Part shown: piece after piece, positions 1 through 5,637 of the stretch | Layout of the letters: every line of letters starts with the position of its first letter | How positions within the stretch are numbered: position 1 is the first letter of the stretch | Source of the DNA: Candidatus Omnitrophota bacterium | GTDB lineage: Bacteria > Omnitrophota > Gorgyraeia > Zapsychrales > Fredricksoniimonadaceae | Direction: 5' to 3' | Assembly: GCA_016789035.1 (NCBI GenBank) | Contig: JAEUSC010000332.1 | Coordinates: forward strand, 1 to 7,595 | DNA: 7,595 nucleotides | Notes under the pieces: model-generated | What the model saw: the letters and a program-made list of their open reading frames with translations, nothing else | Told to the model about the DNA's origin: nothing | The model's database searches: none | Made by a program: the position numbers and the translations under genes

Positions 1-1224
1 TGGGTACCTTTTGCGGATGCGGGCAATCGGTTGAGTTTTTATGGTTTGGAAGAATTATCAGAACGCCAAAGGTTCATTAATGGTGAGTCAATTATTGTTC
101 CGCTTAGAGCGATTAATTCAAAGAAGCGCAGACCATATTCACTTGTGTTGCAAACGATTGAATCTGATCGATTAGATACGCCAAGTGATTTGATGTTTAA
201 CAAGAATATCCGCGCAGGTATTGAAGTTGGGGAATACGGTGATCCAGTTTCATATTTTATAAGAAAGAATCATCCCGGGGATTTTCTATACGGCAGGCGT
301 TATAGCAACTCGAGTGAAAACTTTATTAAGTACCCCGCGATCAATGACATTGGCGATCCGAATATCTTCCATCTTTATCACGTAAAGCGTTCAGGTCAAA
401 CACGCGGGGAACCTTTCTTTTCGCCTGTTTTAAATATGTTTAAAGATCGGGCGGATTATATGGAAGCGGAAATCGTGGCCGCGCGGGTTGCGGCCTGTTT
501 TGCCATCTTCATTAAGAAAACCAATTCTTATGAGGTGAGTTTGGCAAGGTCAAAGCCAGAGAACAACAAGCGGGTCGAAGAACTAAGTCCCGCGATGATT
601 GAGTATTTAAACGAGAACGAGGAAATTCAACCCTTTAATCCAAATCGTCCAGGCGGAACATTTGGAATGTTCATGGAGAGAATTCTGCGTGATATATCGG
701 CAGGGTTGAACATCCCTTACGAAATTTTGGCAAAAGATTTCTCAAGATCGAATTATTCCAATACACGCGCGGCATTGCTGGAAGCTCGTAGATTTTTCAT
801 GATGCAACAGCGGTTTATTGCCGAGAACCTTTGTCAGCACATTTTGGTCATGTTACTTGAGGAAGCTTATCTCAAGGGGGAGTTACCGATTTTAGATTTT
901 TATCAAAACCGCGATGCGTATGTACGGACCCGATGGATAGCCCCGGGATGGCAGTGGGTGGATCCGGAGAATGAAGTCAAAGCATCAACAGAGGCAGTAA
1001 ATAACAATCTCTCCACGCTGGCAGAAGAAGCAGCCGCGCAAGGTCAAGACTGGGAAGAAAACTTAGAACAACGCGCTCGTGAACTTAAGAAGATCAAAGA
1101 TTTGGAAACTAAATACGACGTGGATATGACAGCAGACAAGGGGAGTGCTTCTTCAAATGCGACAAGCGATAAGAAACCTAAGGGGCAAAATGTCAGTCAA
1201 GAAGATCAAAGTGTCAGTAATTAA
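1..1224 (+). CDS. Phage portal protein, lambda gpB-like, 5' end outside the window
   Basis: This is the C-terminal 407 residues of a portal protein, the dodecameric ring at the capsid vertex through which DNA is packaged and to which the tail attaches. The frame is open from base 1, so the TTG at 31 is not the true start; lambda gpB is about 530 residues, so over 100 residues are probably missing. Family marks seen in order: an IESDRL segment (about 160-180), AGIEVGEYGDPVSY with HPGD (210-285), HVKRSGQTRGEP (384-415), GLNIPYE (703-723), a DFSRSNYSNTRAALLEARR stretch (736-792), and a tryptophan-rich RWIAPGWQWVDPENEV segment (931-980) followed by GQDWEENLEQRARE. The last 30 or so residues are rich in Ser, Asn, Lys and Gln and look disordered. 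A possible small gene overlaps the last 35 bases, and the protease gene begins 62 bases downstream. Family assignment is secure; only the N-terminus is unknown. Confidence 0.93.
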   Translation, partial: WVPFADAGNRLSFYGLEELSERQRFINGESIIVPLRAINSKKRRPYSLVLQTIESDRLDTPSDLMFNKNIRAGIEVGEYGDPVSYFIRKNHPGDFLYGRRYSNSSENFIKYPAINDIGDPNIFHLYHVKRSGQTRGEPFFSPVLNMFKDRADYMEAEIVAARVAACFAIFIKKTNSYEVSLARSKPENNKRVEELSPAMIEYLNENEEIQPFNPNRPGGTFGMFMERILRDISAGLNIPYEILAKDFSRSNYSNTRAALLEARRFFMMQQRFIAENLCQHILVMLLEEAYLKGELPILDFYQNRDAYVRTRWIAPGWQWVDPENEVKASTEAVNNNLSTLAEEAAAQGQDWEENLEQRARELKKIKDLETKYDVDMTADKGSASSNATSDKKPKGQNVSQEDQSVSN

Positions 1225-1339
1225 CCCGACTTGCATGGAGATGGCAAAAGACGTTTCAGTCGTGGTTATAGAAAAAGAGGGCAAAGATGAACGAAATAAA
1301 AAACGCTCAAAGAAGGCTCGAAACAGCTTTCGGGATTAA
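1190..1339 (+). CDS. Possible 49-residue overlapping small gene, unknown function
   Basis: An ATG at 1190 follows AAGGGG (1180-1185), one mismatch from AAGGAG, with a 4-nt spacer. It opens a 49-codon frame that overlaps the portal 3' end by 35 bases and the protease 5' end by 53 bases, each in a different frame. The frame spans the 62-nt gap that would otherwise be the longest non-coding stretch in the window. The product starts MSVKKIKVSVINPTC, has a hydrophobic beta-like VSVVVIEKEG segment, and ends in a very basic tail (KDERNKKRSKKARNSFRD) encoded where it overlaps the protease start. I do not recognise it. It has no obvious lambda counterpart between portal and protease. It may be a real accessory morphogenesis gene, or a leader frame whose translation carries ribosomes to the protease start. 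A chance ORF of this length is also possible. Confidence 0.4.
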   Translation: MSVKKIKVSVINPTCMEMAKDVSVVVIEKEGKDERNKKRSKKARNSFRD

Positions 1340-2411
1340 GGAAGGAAAGTCTGGCATCGACCGCGCTTATGAGGATGACAAATATAAAGGTGTCATCCGT
1401 GGTTTTGCAGTCATGACGCAGGGAAATGTTAAAGACATGCGCGGATGGGAAATTGACGAGACAACTTTGTCGCAGATTGTGGAGGCGGGCAACAAAGTTC
1501 AGTTGGGTTTAAAGTCACGTTTCGGACATCCGAATATGAGCAGTACGGCCTTAGGCACATTTATCGGCAGGGCCAAGAATTTTAGGAAAGACGGTGGTAT
1601 TGCCCGGGCTGATCTTTTTATAAGCAAAACAGCATATGAAACACCTGATGGGGATATTGCTTCATACGTTTTGGATTTAGCGGAAAAGGATCCAGAGGCT
1701 TTTGGCACGTCAGTTGTGCTAGGGGAATCCGACTTGGAATATGCCGATGAGAAAAAGAAAAAAGACGGCAAAGATTTACCGCCAAAACTTCGGGTCAGTT
1801 CTTTAATGGCGGTTGATGTTGTAGATGATCCGGCGGCTAATGACGGCATGTTCAACAAACATTTTAATTCGAGTGTTGAGCTGTCGGCCAAAGCCACCGA
1901 GTTTATGAACAAACTTCTCGATAATCCCGACGCGCTGGAGTATGTGATTTCTTTCTTGGAGAGATACAGAACCAATCGGGTTGACATAAACAATAAAACT
2001 GAAGTTCTAAAAGAGGAGGTTTCAATGGATGCAAAAGTCTTATCGGTGGAGGAATTAAAGAAGGATCATCCCGACATGGTTTCGGCTTTACAAAGTGAGG
2101 CCATTAAGGATGAGCGTTTGCGTTGTTCGACTATTGTCAAAACGGCGCACAAGGAATTTGCAGGCATGGGTATGGACCCCATTGTTGAGGAATCCATCGA
2201 TAGCGGCAAGACCTTAGACGCAAGTTTAGCGGCCATGCGCGGTAAGCGTCTTGAGGATTTAAAGCAGAACGCGAACAAGGCACCCGGTGCTGATCAGGAA
2301 GCAACACCACAGAAGAAAAGCCACTTGGAAACTGCCCGTGAGTATCAAAAGGAACACAAATGCAGTCTTCAAGAAGCATTGAGTAAAACGGCGGAACCAA
2401 GACAGAAATAA
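1287..2411 (+). CDS. Prohead protease with C-terminal scaffold domain
   Basis: This 374-residue protein looks like a capsid maturation protease fused to a scaffold. Residues about 33-190 resemble the HK97 gp4 / herpesvirus assemblin-like serine protease group: KGVIRGFAVMTQG, then SRFGHPNMS with likely catalytic His81, then AFGTSVVLGES with likely nucleophile Ser142, and AVDVVDDPAANDGMF (175-189), a conserved closing motif that may supply an acidic third residue (Asp177). The catalytic roles are inferred by analogy. After a variable linker, residues 247-374 form a charged, helical scaffold-like region ending HLETAREYQKEHKCSLQEAL. The start is fixed by an in-frame TAG at 1269-1271 with no start between it and ATG 1287, and by AGAGGG at 1276-1281. 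The expected role is to help assemble the prohead and then degrade the scaffold. Lambda gpC fills the same slot with an unrelated SppA/S49-type fold. Confidence 0.85.
   Translation: MNEIKNAQRRLETAFGIKEGKSGIDRAYEDDKYKGVIRGFAVMTQGNVKDMRGWEIDETTLSQIVEAGNKVQLGLKSRFGHPNMSSTALGTFIGRAKNFRKDGGIARADLFISKTAYETPDGDIASYVLDLAEKDPEAFGTSVVLGESDLEYADEKKKKDGKDLPPKLRVSSLMAVDVVDDPAANDGMFNKHFNSSVELSAKATEFMNKLLDNPDALEYVISFLERYRTNRVDINNKTEVLKEEVSMDAKVLSVEELKKDHPDMVSALQSEAIKDERLRCSTIVKTAHKEFAGMGMDPIVEESIDSGKTLDASLAAMRGKRLEDLKQNANKAPGADQEATPQKKSHLETAREYQKEHKCSLQEALSKTAEPRQK
2014..2019 (+). promoter_or_regulatory. Internal ribosome binding site of the nested scaffold
   Basis: A full AGGAGG lies inside the protease frame, 5 nt ahead of an in-frame ATG. 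Coding sequence rarely carries a consensus site at optimal spacing by chance, and the flanking bases mirror the capsid gene's translation start. This is the main evidence for separate scaffold synthesis. Confidence 0.8.
2025..2411 (+). CDS. Nested in-frame scaffold protein, Nu3-like by position
   Basis: An ATG at 2025, in frame with the protease gene (its codon 247), is preceded by AGGAGG at 2014-2019 with a 5-nt spacer, as strong as any ribosome binding site here. The surrounding bases AGGAGGTTTCAATGG nearly match those in front of the major capsid gene (AGGAGGTTTCAAATGG). Independent initiation would yield a 128-residue protein equal to the protease C-terminus: starts MDAKVLSVEELKKDHPDM, is rich in Glu, Lys and Ala, is predicted helical, and ends EYQKEHKCSLQEALSKTAEPRQK. 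This is the arrangement known for lambda C/Nu3, where the scaffold is made in excess from a start inside the protease gene. Scaffold function is inferred from context and composition, not from a recognised motif. The shared C-terminus would let the protease co-assemble with the scaffold inside the prohead. Confidence 0.75.
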   Translation: MDAKVLSVEELKKDHPDMVSALQSEAIKDERLRCSTIVKTAHKEFAGMGMDPIVEESIDSGKTLDASLAAMRGKRLEDLKQNANKAPGADQEATPQKKSHLETAREYQKEHKCSLQEALSKTAEPRQK

Positions 2412-2419
2412 CAATTTAA

Positions 2420-2438
2420 TTATCTCAAAAATAGGAGG
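2420..2438 (+). repeat. Leader repeat copy 1, upstream of the decoration gene
   Basis: TTATCTCAAAAATAGGAGG precedes the start at 2445. A copy differing by one base deletion (TTATCTAAAAATAGGAGG) lies at 3185-3202, upstream of the major capsid gene. The repeat includes the Shine-Dalgarno sequence plus an A-rich enhancer-like stretch. It probably reflects duplicated or convergently selected translation leaders for the two most abundant head proteins. Confidence 0.6.
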
Positions 2439-2444
2439 AGTGCA

Positions 2445-3167
2445 ATGTCTCAAGAAAACTTAGGCTCAAAAGCATTTATTGCAGGTACGGATTTGGAAGC
2501 ATACCGCCGTGTAAAACTTTCCAGCGGTAATGTCGTTTATGCGGATGCCGGTGAAGAATTTATCGGTGTCACAGCGCGTAAGGCTGTAAGCGGCGATGCC
2601 GTGGCAGTTAATTTAAGGTCTGCCTCTCGCACTTACAAGATGGTTGCCAACGGAGCTATTACCGCAGGTGTAACGATTTATGGTGCCCTTGGCGGGAAAG
2701 TTTCCGCTTCGGCTTCCGGTGTTGCACAAGGCGTTGCTTTGGAAGCGGCCACTGCGGATGGGGACATCATTGAATGTTTCCAAAATAACGGCGTAGCCGG
2801 TGCCATTGATGGGGCTACGACCGCGATTGGCGATCCAACCGCTAACGGGTCGGTTCCTGTAATTTTTGCCAAGCAGGGTATTACGGATGCGACCACATCA
2901 CCGGTAATTGTGACCGCACCGTATAAGTTCCGGATTATCAATTGGTGGATTATCTCCCGCGATACCACAGCGGCCAACGTCAAGCTGGTTAATGTCAGCA
3001 CTGACGCTTCTGCTGTGAAGGCAAAGGGTACGACCAACGATGCCATTGTGCTGGGCGGGGATATTATCAACGCACAAAAAGATGTTTTGGTTACCACGGC
3101 TTTGAAAGTCAACGCCAGCGCGGCCGCGGCATTCGACATCTTTGTTATGGCAGTTAAAGTCAGCTAA
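2445..3167 (+). CDS. Putative capsid decoration protein, DUF2190-like N-domain plus extra domain
   Basis: This 240-residue protein occupies the lambda gpD slot, between scaffold and major capsid genes. Residues about 10-113 resemble the small beta-barrel DUF2190 group found next to phage capsid genes: LSSGNVVYADAGEEFIGVTARKAVSGDAVAVNL, then GAITAGVTIYGALGGKV and GVAQGVALEAATADGDIIEC. After a Gly/Ala/Thr-rich linker (117-135), residues about 136-240 form a second, beta-rich domain with PYKFRIINWWIISRD, NAQKDVLVTTALKVNA and a hydrophobic FDIFVMAVKV end. I do not recognise this second domain. The first half alone is about the usual length of a DUF2190 protein (near 110), so the C-terminal half looks like an addition, perhaps a surface-displayed or trimer-contact domain. 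AGGAGG at 2433-2438 sits 6 nt before the ATG. The role as external capsid stabiliser is inferred from domain and position. Confidence 0.7.
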   Translation: MSQENLGSKAFIAGTDLEAYRRVKLSSGNVVYADAGEEFIGVTARKAVSGDAVAVNLRSASRTYKMVANGAITAGVTIYGALGGKVSASASGVAQGVALEAATADGDIIECFQNNGVAGAIDGATTAIGDPTANGSVPVIFAKQGITDATTSPVIVTAPYKFRIINWWIISRDTTAANVKLVNVSTDASAVKAKGTTNDAIVLGGDIINAQKDVLVTTALKVNASAAAAFDIFVMAVKVS

Positions 3168-3184
3168 AAAACACATAATGTCAG

Positions 3185-3202
3185 TTATCTAAAAATAGGA
3201 GG
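3185..3202 (+). repeat. Leader repeat copy 2, upstream of the major capsid gene
   Basis: TTATCTAAAAATAGGAGG lies 6 nt before the capsid ATG at 3209. It matches the decoration gene leader at 2420-2438 apart from one missing base. It carries the consensus Shine-Dalgarno sequence expected for the most abundant virion protein. Confidence 0.6.
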
Positions 3203-3208
3203 TTTCAA

Positions 3209-4171
3209 ATGGGAGTAGATCAAGTAGGAGTCAGAGCAGTTCCGAGGTTGGATTTGGGCGCGGCCATTGAGGAGTACGTCCAAGATGCCGGTGATTTTAT
3301 TGGAACGAAGTTGTTTCCAATTTTTAAAACCCCGCAAAAGGCCGCGAACTTTTCAGCGATCACACGCGAGAGTTTGACACAAACGCCTGATACAAAGCGC
3401 GCTCCTAACGGCAAATACAATCGCGGAAGCATTGGCGCCCGGGATGTTGCGTATAGCTGTGAGGAGAACGGTTTTGAAATGCCTTTGGATGACGGTGAAC
3501 GCAAGAATTACGTGAAGGATTTTGATGCGGAATTGGCTGTTTCCAAAGCAGCCATGAACATCGTTCTTCGCGGGCAGGAAGCGAGGATTGCTTCAACGGC
3601 CATCAATACCAGCATTTTTACTGGTGCGGCTTTATTGACGGACGTTTCTGGATCGAATCCGTGGAGCGACCCAACCAAAGACATCATCAAAACTATAAGA
3701 GATGGCAAAGCAAAGATCAGGACAAATTGTGGCCTGTTGCCCAATACGCTCCTGATGAGCTACACAAATCTTAATCTCTGTTTAAACAACAATGGGATTA
3801 AGGATGCCATTAAGTATACAGCCCGTCCGACAGAGGCCGAGATTATCAACGCCTTAAAAGACCTCTTTGGCGTGCAGAATGTCCTGATTGCAAATGCGAT
3901 TAAGAACAGTGCAAAGGAAGGTCAGGCGTTCTCTGGGGCAGACATCTGGGGGTCAACTTATGTCATGTTGGCTCTTTGCGCTCAAGATGGTCAGGATCCA
4001 ACCCAACCATCTATCGGACGCACGTTCCTTTGGGCAAACGACAGCCCAGAGAATGTGATGGTTGAGCAATACCGTGATGAGTCTATCCGGTCGGATGTAT
4101 TTCGTTCTCGTCAGCACACCGACGAGATATTGCTTGATAAGTATTTCGGTCATCTTTTAAAAGTCGTCTAA
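3209..4171 (+). CDS. Major capsid protein, lambda gpE-like
   Basis: This 320-residue protein forms the icosahedral shell; lambda gpE has 341 residues. Features typical of this group of phage capsid proteins (HK97-type fold expected): an N-terminal LGAAIEEYVQDAGDFIGTKLFP stretch, a TKRAPNGKYNRGSIGARDVAY segment (about 63-82), CEENGFEMPLDDGERKNYV (84-102), a long helix with LRGQEARIASTAIN (120-133), NPWSDPTKDIIKTIRDG (149-165), LPNTLLMSYTNLNLCLNN, and the closing VEQYRDESIRSDVFRSRQHTDEILLDKYFGHLLKVV block (about 285-320). The start is supported by AGGAGG at 3197-3202. No propeptide-like segment is obvious at the N-terminus, fitting use of a separate scaffold. The order scaffold, decoration, capsid, joining protein supports the call. 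Confidence 0.87.
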   Translation: MGVDQVGVRAVPRLDLGAAIEEYVQDAGDFIGTKLFPIFKTPQKAANFSAITRESLTQTPDTKRAPNGKYNRGSIGARDVAYSCEENGFEMPLDDGERKNYVKDFDAELAVSKAAMNIVLRGQEARIASTAINTSIFTGAALLTDVSGSNPWSDPTKDIIKTIRDGKAKIRTNCGLLPNTLLMSYTNLNLCLNNNGIKDAIKYTARPTEAEIINALKDLFGVQNVLIANAIKNSAKEGQAFSGADIWGSTYVMLALCAQDGQDPTQPSIGRTFLWANDSPENVMVEQYRDESIRSDVFRSRQHTDEILLDKYFGHLLKVV

Positions 4172-4175
4172 ACCT

Positions 4176-4220
4176 AAGGAGATCCCGGGGGCGGCAACGC
4201 CCTCGGGGTTATAGGAAATG
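4176..4220 (+). promoter_or_regulatory. Hairpin-split ribosome binding site of the head-tail joining gene
   Basis: AAGGAG at 4176-4181 is 36 nt from ATG 4218, far beyond normal spacing. Between them, CCCGGGGGCG (4184-4193), loop GCAA (4194-4197) and CGCCCTCGGG (4198-4207) form a 10-bp stem with one G-U pair, extendable by two more pairs (4182-4209, 4183-4208). If folded, the free spacer from Shine-Dalgarno to ATG is about 8 nt, near optimal. The only other candidate site, AGGA at 4213-4216, leaves a 1-nt spacer. TAG at 4212-4214 rules out an earlier start. Hairpins that bring a distant Shine-Dalgarno close to the start are established in phage T4 (genes 25 and 38). The fold is seen in sequence; the mechanism is inferred. 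No T-run follows, so a rho-independent terminator is unlikely; protection of the capsid mRNA 3' end is another possible role. Confidence 0.65.
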
Positions 4221-4565
4221 AGTTTTAAAGATAATCTTAACAAAGATGCATTGAATTGTTTTTTAACGCCGGATGAATTTGCCGAAGCGATTCAATATAC
4301 AGCCAAAAATGGCAGCCCCAAAACAATTAAGGCGGTCATTAGTCGTAAGCGGCTGATTCCCGGCGGGGAAGAATCTGGGCGTACCTTACAAAACCAGATT
4401 GAGATTTTTATCGCTAATCACGAAACATATGGGGTTTCATCCGTCAATAAAGGCGGCGATGAAGTTTTGTTCCCCGAGGTTTTAGGCGGGATTGATGTGA
4501 ATTTTGTTGTTGTAGACATCTTAGGTGAAGATGACGGCATGTGGCATTTATTGGTACAGAAATGA
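4218..4565 (+). CDS. Head-tail joining protein, lambda gpFII-like
   Basis: At 115 residues this matches lambda gpFII (117), the connector protein that joins the finished head to the tail. The N-terminus MSFKDNLNKDALNCFLTPDEFAEAIQY is typical of the family, in which an acidic DEFAE motif follows a short helix. The core then has beta strands (TIKAVISRKRLIP, LQNQIEIFIANHET) and a strand pair VNFVVVDILGEDDGMWHLLVQK, comparable with the FWVDRVSPDDGGSCHLWL end of gpFII. ATG 4218 is the only plausible start because TAG lies two codons upstream. Translation probably depends on the split ribosome binding site at 4176-4220. The stop overlaps the next start as ATGA (4562-4565). Distinct gpFI-like and other adaptor genes are absent between capsid and this gene. 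The family call is good; exact placement in the neck is inferred. Confidence 0.78.
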   Translation: MSFKDNLNKDALNCFLTPDEFAEAIQYTAKNGSPKTIKAVISRKRLIPGGEESGRTLQNQIEIFIANHETYGVSSVNKGGDEVLFPEVLGGIDVNFVVVDILGEDDGMWHLLVQK

Positions 4566-5170
4566 GTGAATTAACGGCAGAAATTAATACAAAGAATTTC
4601 GAAACAGCACTCCGGCTATTTCCTAAAGACTTAAAGAATGAGCTGGGTGATGGCATGGATCACATTAGCAAGAAGTTCTTAAAGCAGTTTTATCAAACAC
4701 GATTGCAGGGACCACCGGGCGTTAAAGCACGCCCGCATGGGATTTTTTCCCATTTTCGACGAGCATCGCTTGTGTCACAAACCATTGAAGGCATGGGGAT
4801 GGTGATTTTCTCGGACTCGAAGATTTCACGATTACATGAGCAAGGCGGGATCATTAAGAATCCCGGAGGCTCAAAACTAGCGGTACCTTTATCTGCGCGG
4901 ACTGAACTCTTTACATCAGATGGCCGACTTAAGAAGCAATATCGTCAGCCGCGATTACTTAAAAATGTTATTCCGGTCAAATTACGGGGCAAAACATTTT
5001 TGGCAAAGGTAAAGCAGAAGGTCAGAAGCATTTTACCGTTATTCGTTTTAAAGAATCAAATCCGTATCCGGCCACGGTTAGGATTTTTTAAGACTTGGGA
5101 TGATATGCAAAACGAGCGAATCAATATTCTCAACAAATCGATTCAAAACACTTTGGAGAAGGTTAGATGA
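4562..5170 (+). CDS. Tail completion / minor tail protein, gpZ- or HK97 gp10-like
   Basis: This 202-residue protein is close to lambda gpZ (192 residues), which acts at the head-proximal end of the tail so that heads can join. Marks include an N-terminal helical region (ALRLFPKDLKNELGDGMDHISKKFLKQFY), RPHGIFSHF, a conserved SRLHEQGGIIKNPGGSKLAVPLS segment (89-111) with the HEQGG core seen across this family, GRLKKQYRQPR, KTFLAKVKQKV, and LPLFVLKNQIRIRPRLGFFKTW (158-179), with the pLFvLk...ip.R pattern. An upstream in-frame GTG at 4541 is possible, but ATG 4562 is preferred: it gives the ATGA overlap typical of translational coupling, and neither start has a Shine-Dalgarno sequence. The protein is strongly basic. 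Its stop again overlaps the next start as ATGA. Confidence 0.8.
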   Translation: MSELTAEINTKNFETALRLFPKDLKNELGDGMDHISKKFLKQFYQTRLQGPPGVKARPHGIFSHFRRASLVSQTIEGMGMVIFSDSKISRLHEQGGIIKNPGGSKLAVPLSARTELFTSDGRLKKQYRQPRLLKNVIPVKLRGKTFLAKVKQKVRSILPLFVLKNQIRIRPRLGFFKTWDDMQNERINILNKSIQNTLEKVR

Positions 5171-5622
5171 CAATCAGAGAACGTATTTTGGCAAATATTA
5201 AGACAACCTTGGAGTCAATCACTACTTCCAATGGTTATGCCAATACGATTGCAAGCGTCCAGAGGTGGGATAAGCGGGGCAATGCATTGCGTTTGGTTCC
5301 CTGCATTGTGGTTAATGCGGGACAAGAGGAAAAAGAAATGTCGCCTAATCCTTATTTTACCTGCCGATTGTCAGTTTATTTGGATGTTTGGATTCGGCAG
5401 GATGAAGCTGATTCCGCGGCGACAGATACCGTATTGAGCGGCATTTTGGGAGATATCGAAAAAGCTTTGATGATCGATAACACACGCGGCGGGTATGCGA
5501 TTGACACAAATATAAAGAGTAATGTTCCATTTGAAACGGTCGAAGGTCAGCCACATGCGGGTCTGACTATCGAACTTGAAGTTTTATATCAGCACACACA
5601 GTCGGATCCATCCATTGCTTAA
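5167..5622 (+). CDS. Tail terminator protein, gpU-like
   Basis: This 151-residue protein sits where lambda gpU (131 residues) does, between gpZ-like and tube genes. Tail terminators form a hexameric ring that caps the tail tube and stops polymerisation at the correct length. It begins with a helix (TIRERILANIKTTLESI), a YANTIASVQRWDKRGNALRLVPCIVVNAGQEEKE strand region, then CRLSVYLDVWIRQ, a helix DTVLSGILGDIEKALMID, and a closing LTIELEVLYQH strand. This alpha-beta order, with the VYLDVWI strand followed by an amphipathic helix and a final beta strand, fits the terminator fold. ATG 5167 overlaps the previous TGA (ATGA), so coupled low-level expression is expected. The call relies on order, length and predicted fold more than on exact motifs. 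Confidence 0.72.
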   Translation: MTIRERILANIKTTLESITTSNGYANTIASVQRWDKRGNALRLVPCIVVNAGQEEKEMSPNPYFTCRLSVYLDVWIRQDEADSAATDTVLSGILGDIEKALMIDNTRGGYAIDTNIKSNVPFETVEGQPHAGLTIELEVLYQHTQSDPSIA

Positions 5623-5637
5623 GAGGAGGTTTTAAAA

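Noticed and set aside
31..33. TTG as start of the portal gene
   Set aside because: The same frame is open back to base 1 and encodes WVPFADAGNR in keeping with the family; the protein would also be far too short for a portal.
1190..1224. Programmed frameshift extending the portal into the small overlapping ORF
   Set aside because: This would need a +1 shift; no slippery run or rare-codon/stop arrangement supports it, whereas a separate ATG with a near-consensus ribosome binding site is present.
1499..1993. 164-codon open frame on the - strand
   Set aside because: Lies entirely inside the protease gene, antisense, low-complexity Ser/Lys/Leu composition, no ribosome binding site or family resemblance.
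2678..3139. 153-codon open frame on the - strand
   Set aside because: Antisense shadow of the Ala/Gly/Thr-rich decoration gene; composition explains the lack of stops.
3142..3179. Possible promoter ahead of the capsid gene (CATAAT at 3174-3179)
   Set aside because: No -35 hexamer at acceptable spacing; TTAAAG is 14 bases away and TTGTTA 26 bases away.
4182..4209. Rho-independent terminator after the capsid gene
   Set aside because: The stem is strong but is followed by GTTATAGG rather than a T-run, and the next gene starts 8 bases later.
4541..4543. GTG start for the gpZ-like gene, 7 codons upstream
   Set aside because: No Shine-Dalgarno sequence; ATG 4562 gives the ATGA overlap repeated at the next gene junction.
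5231..5437. 68-codon + frame inside the tail terminator gene, and a similar 76-codon frame at 6275-6505 in the tube gene
   Set aside because: Fully contained in well-supported genes, with no start signals and protein composition unlike real genes (many Trp, Pro, Arg).
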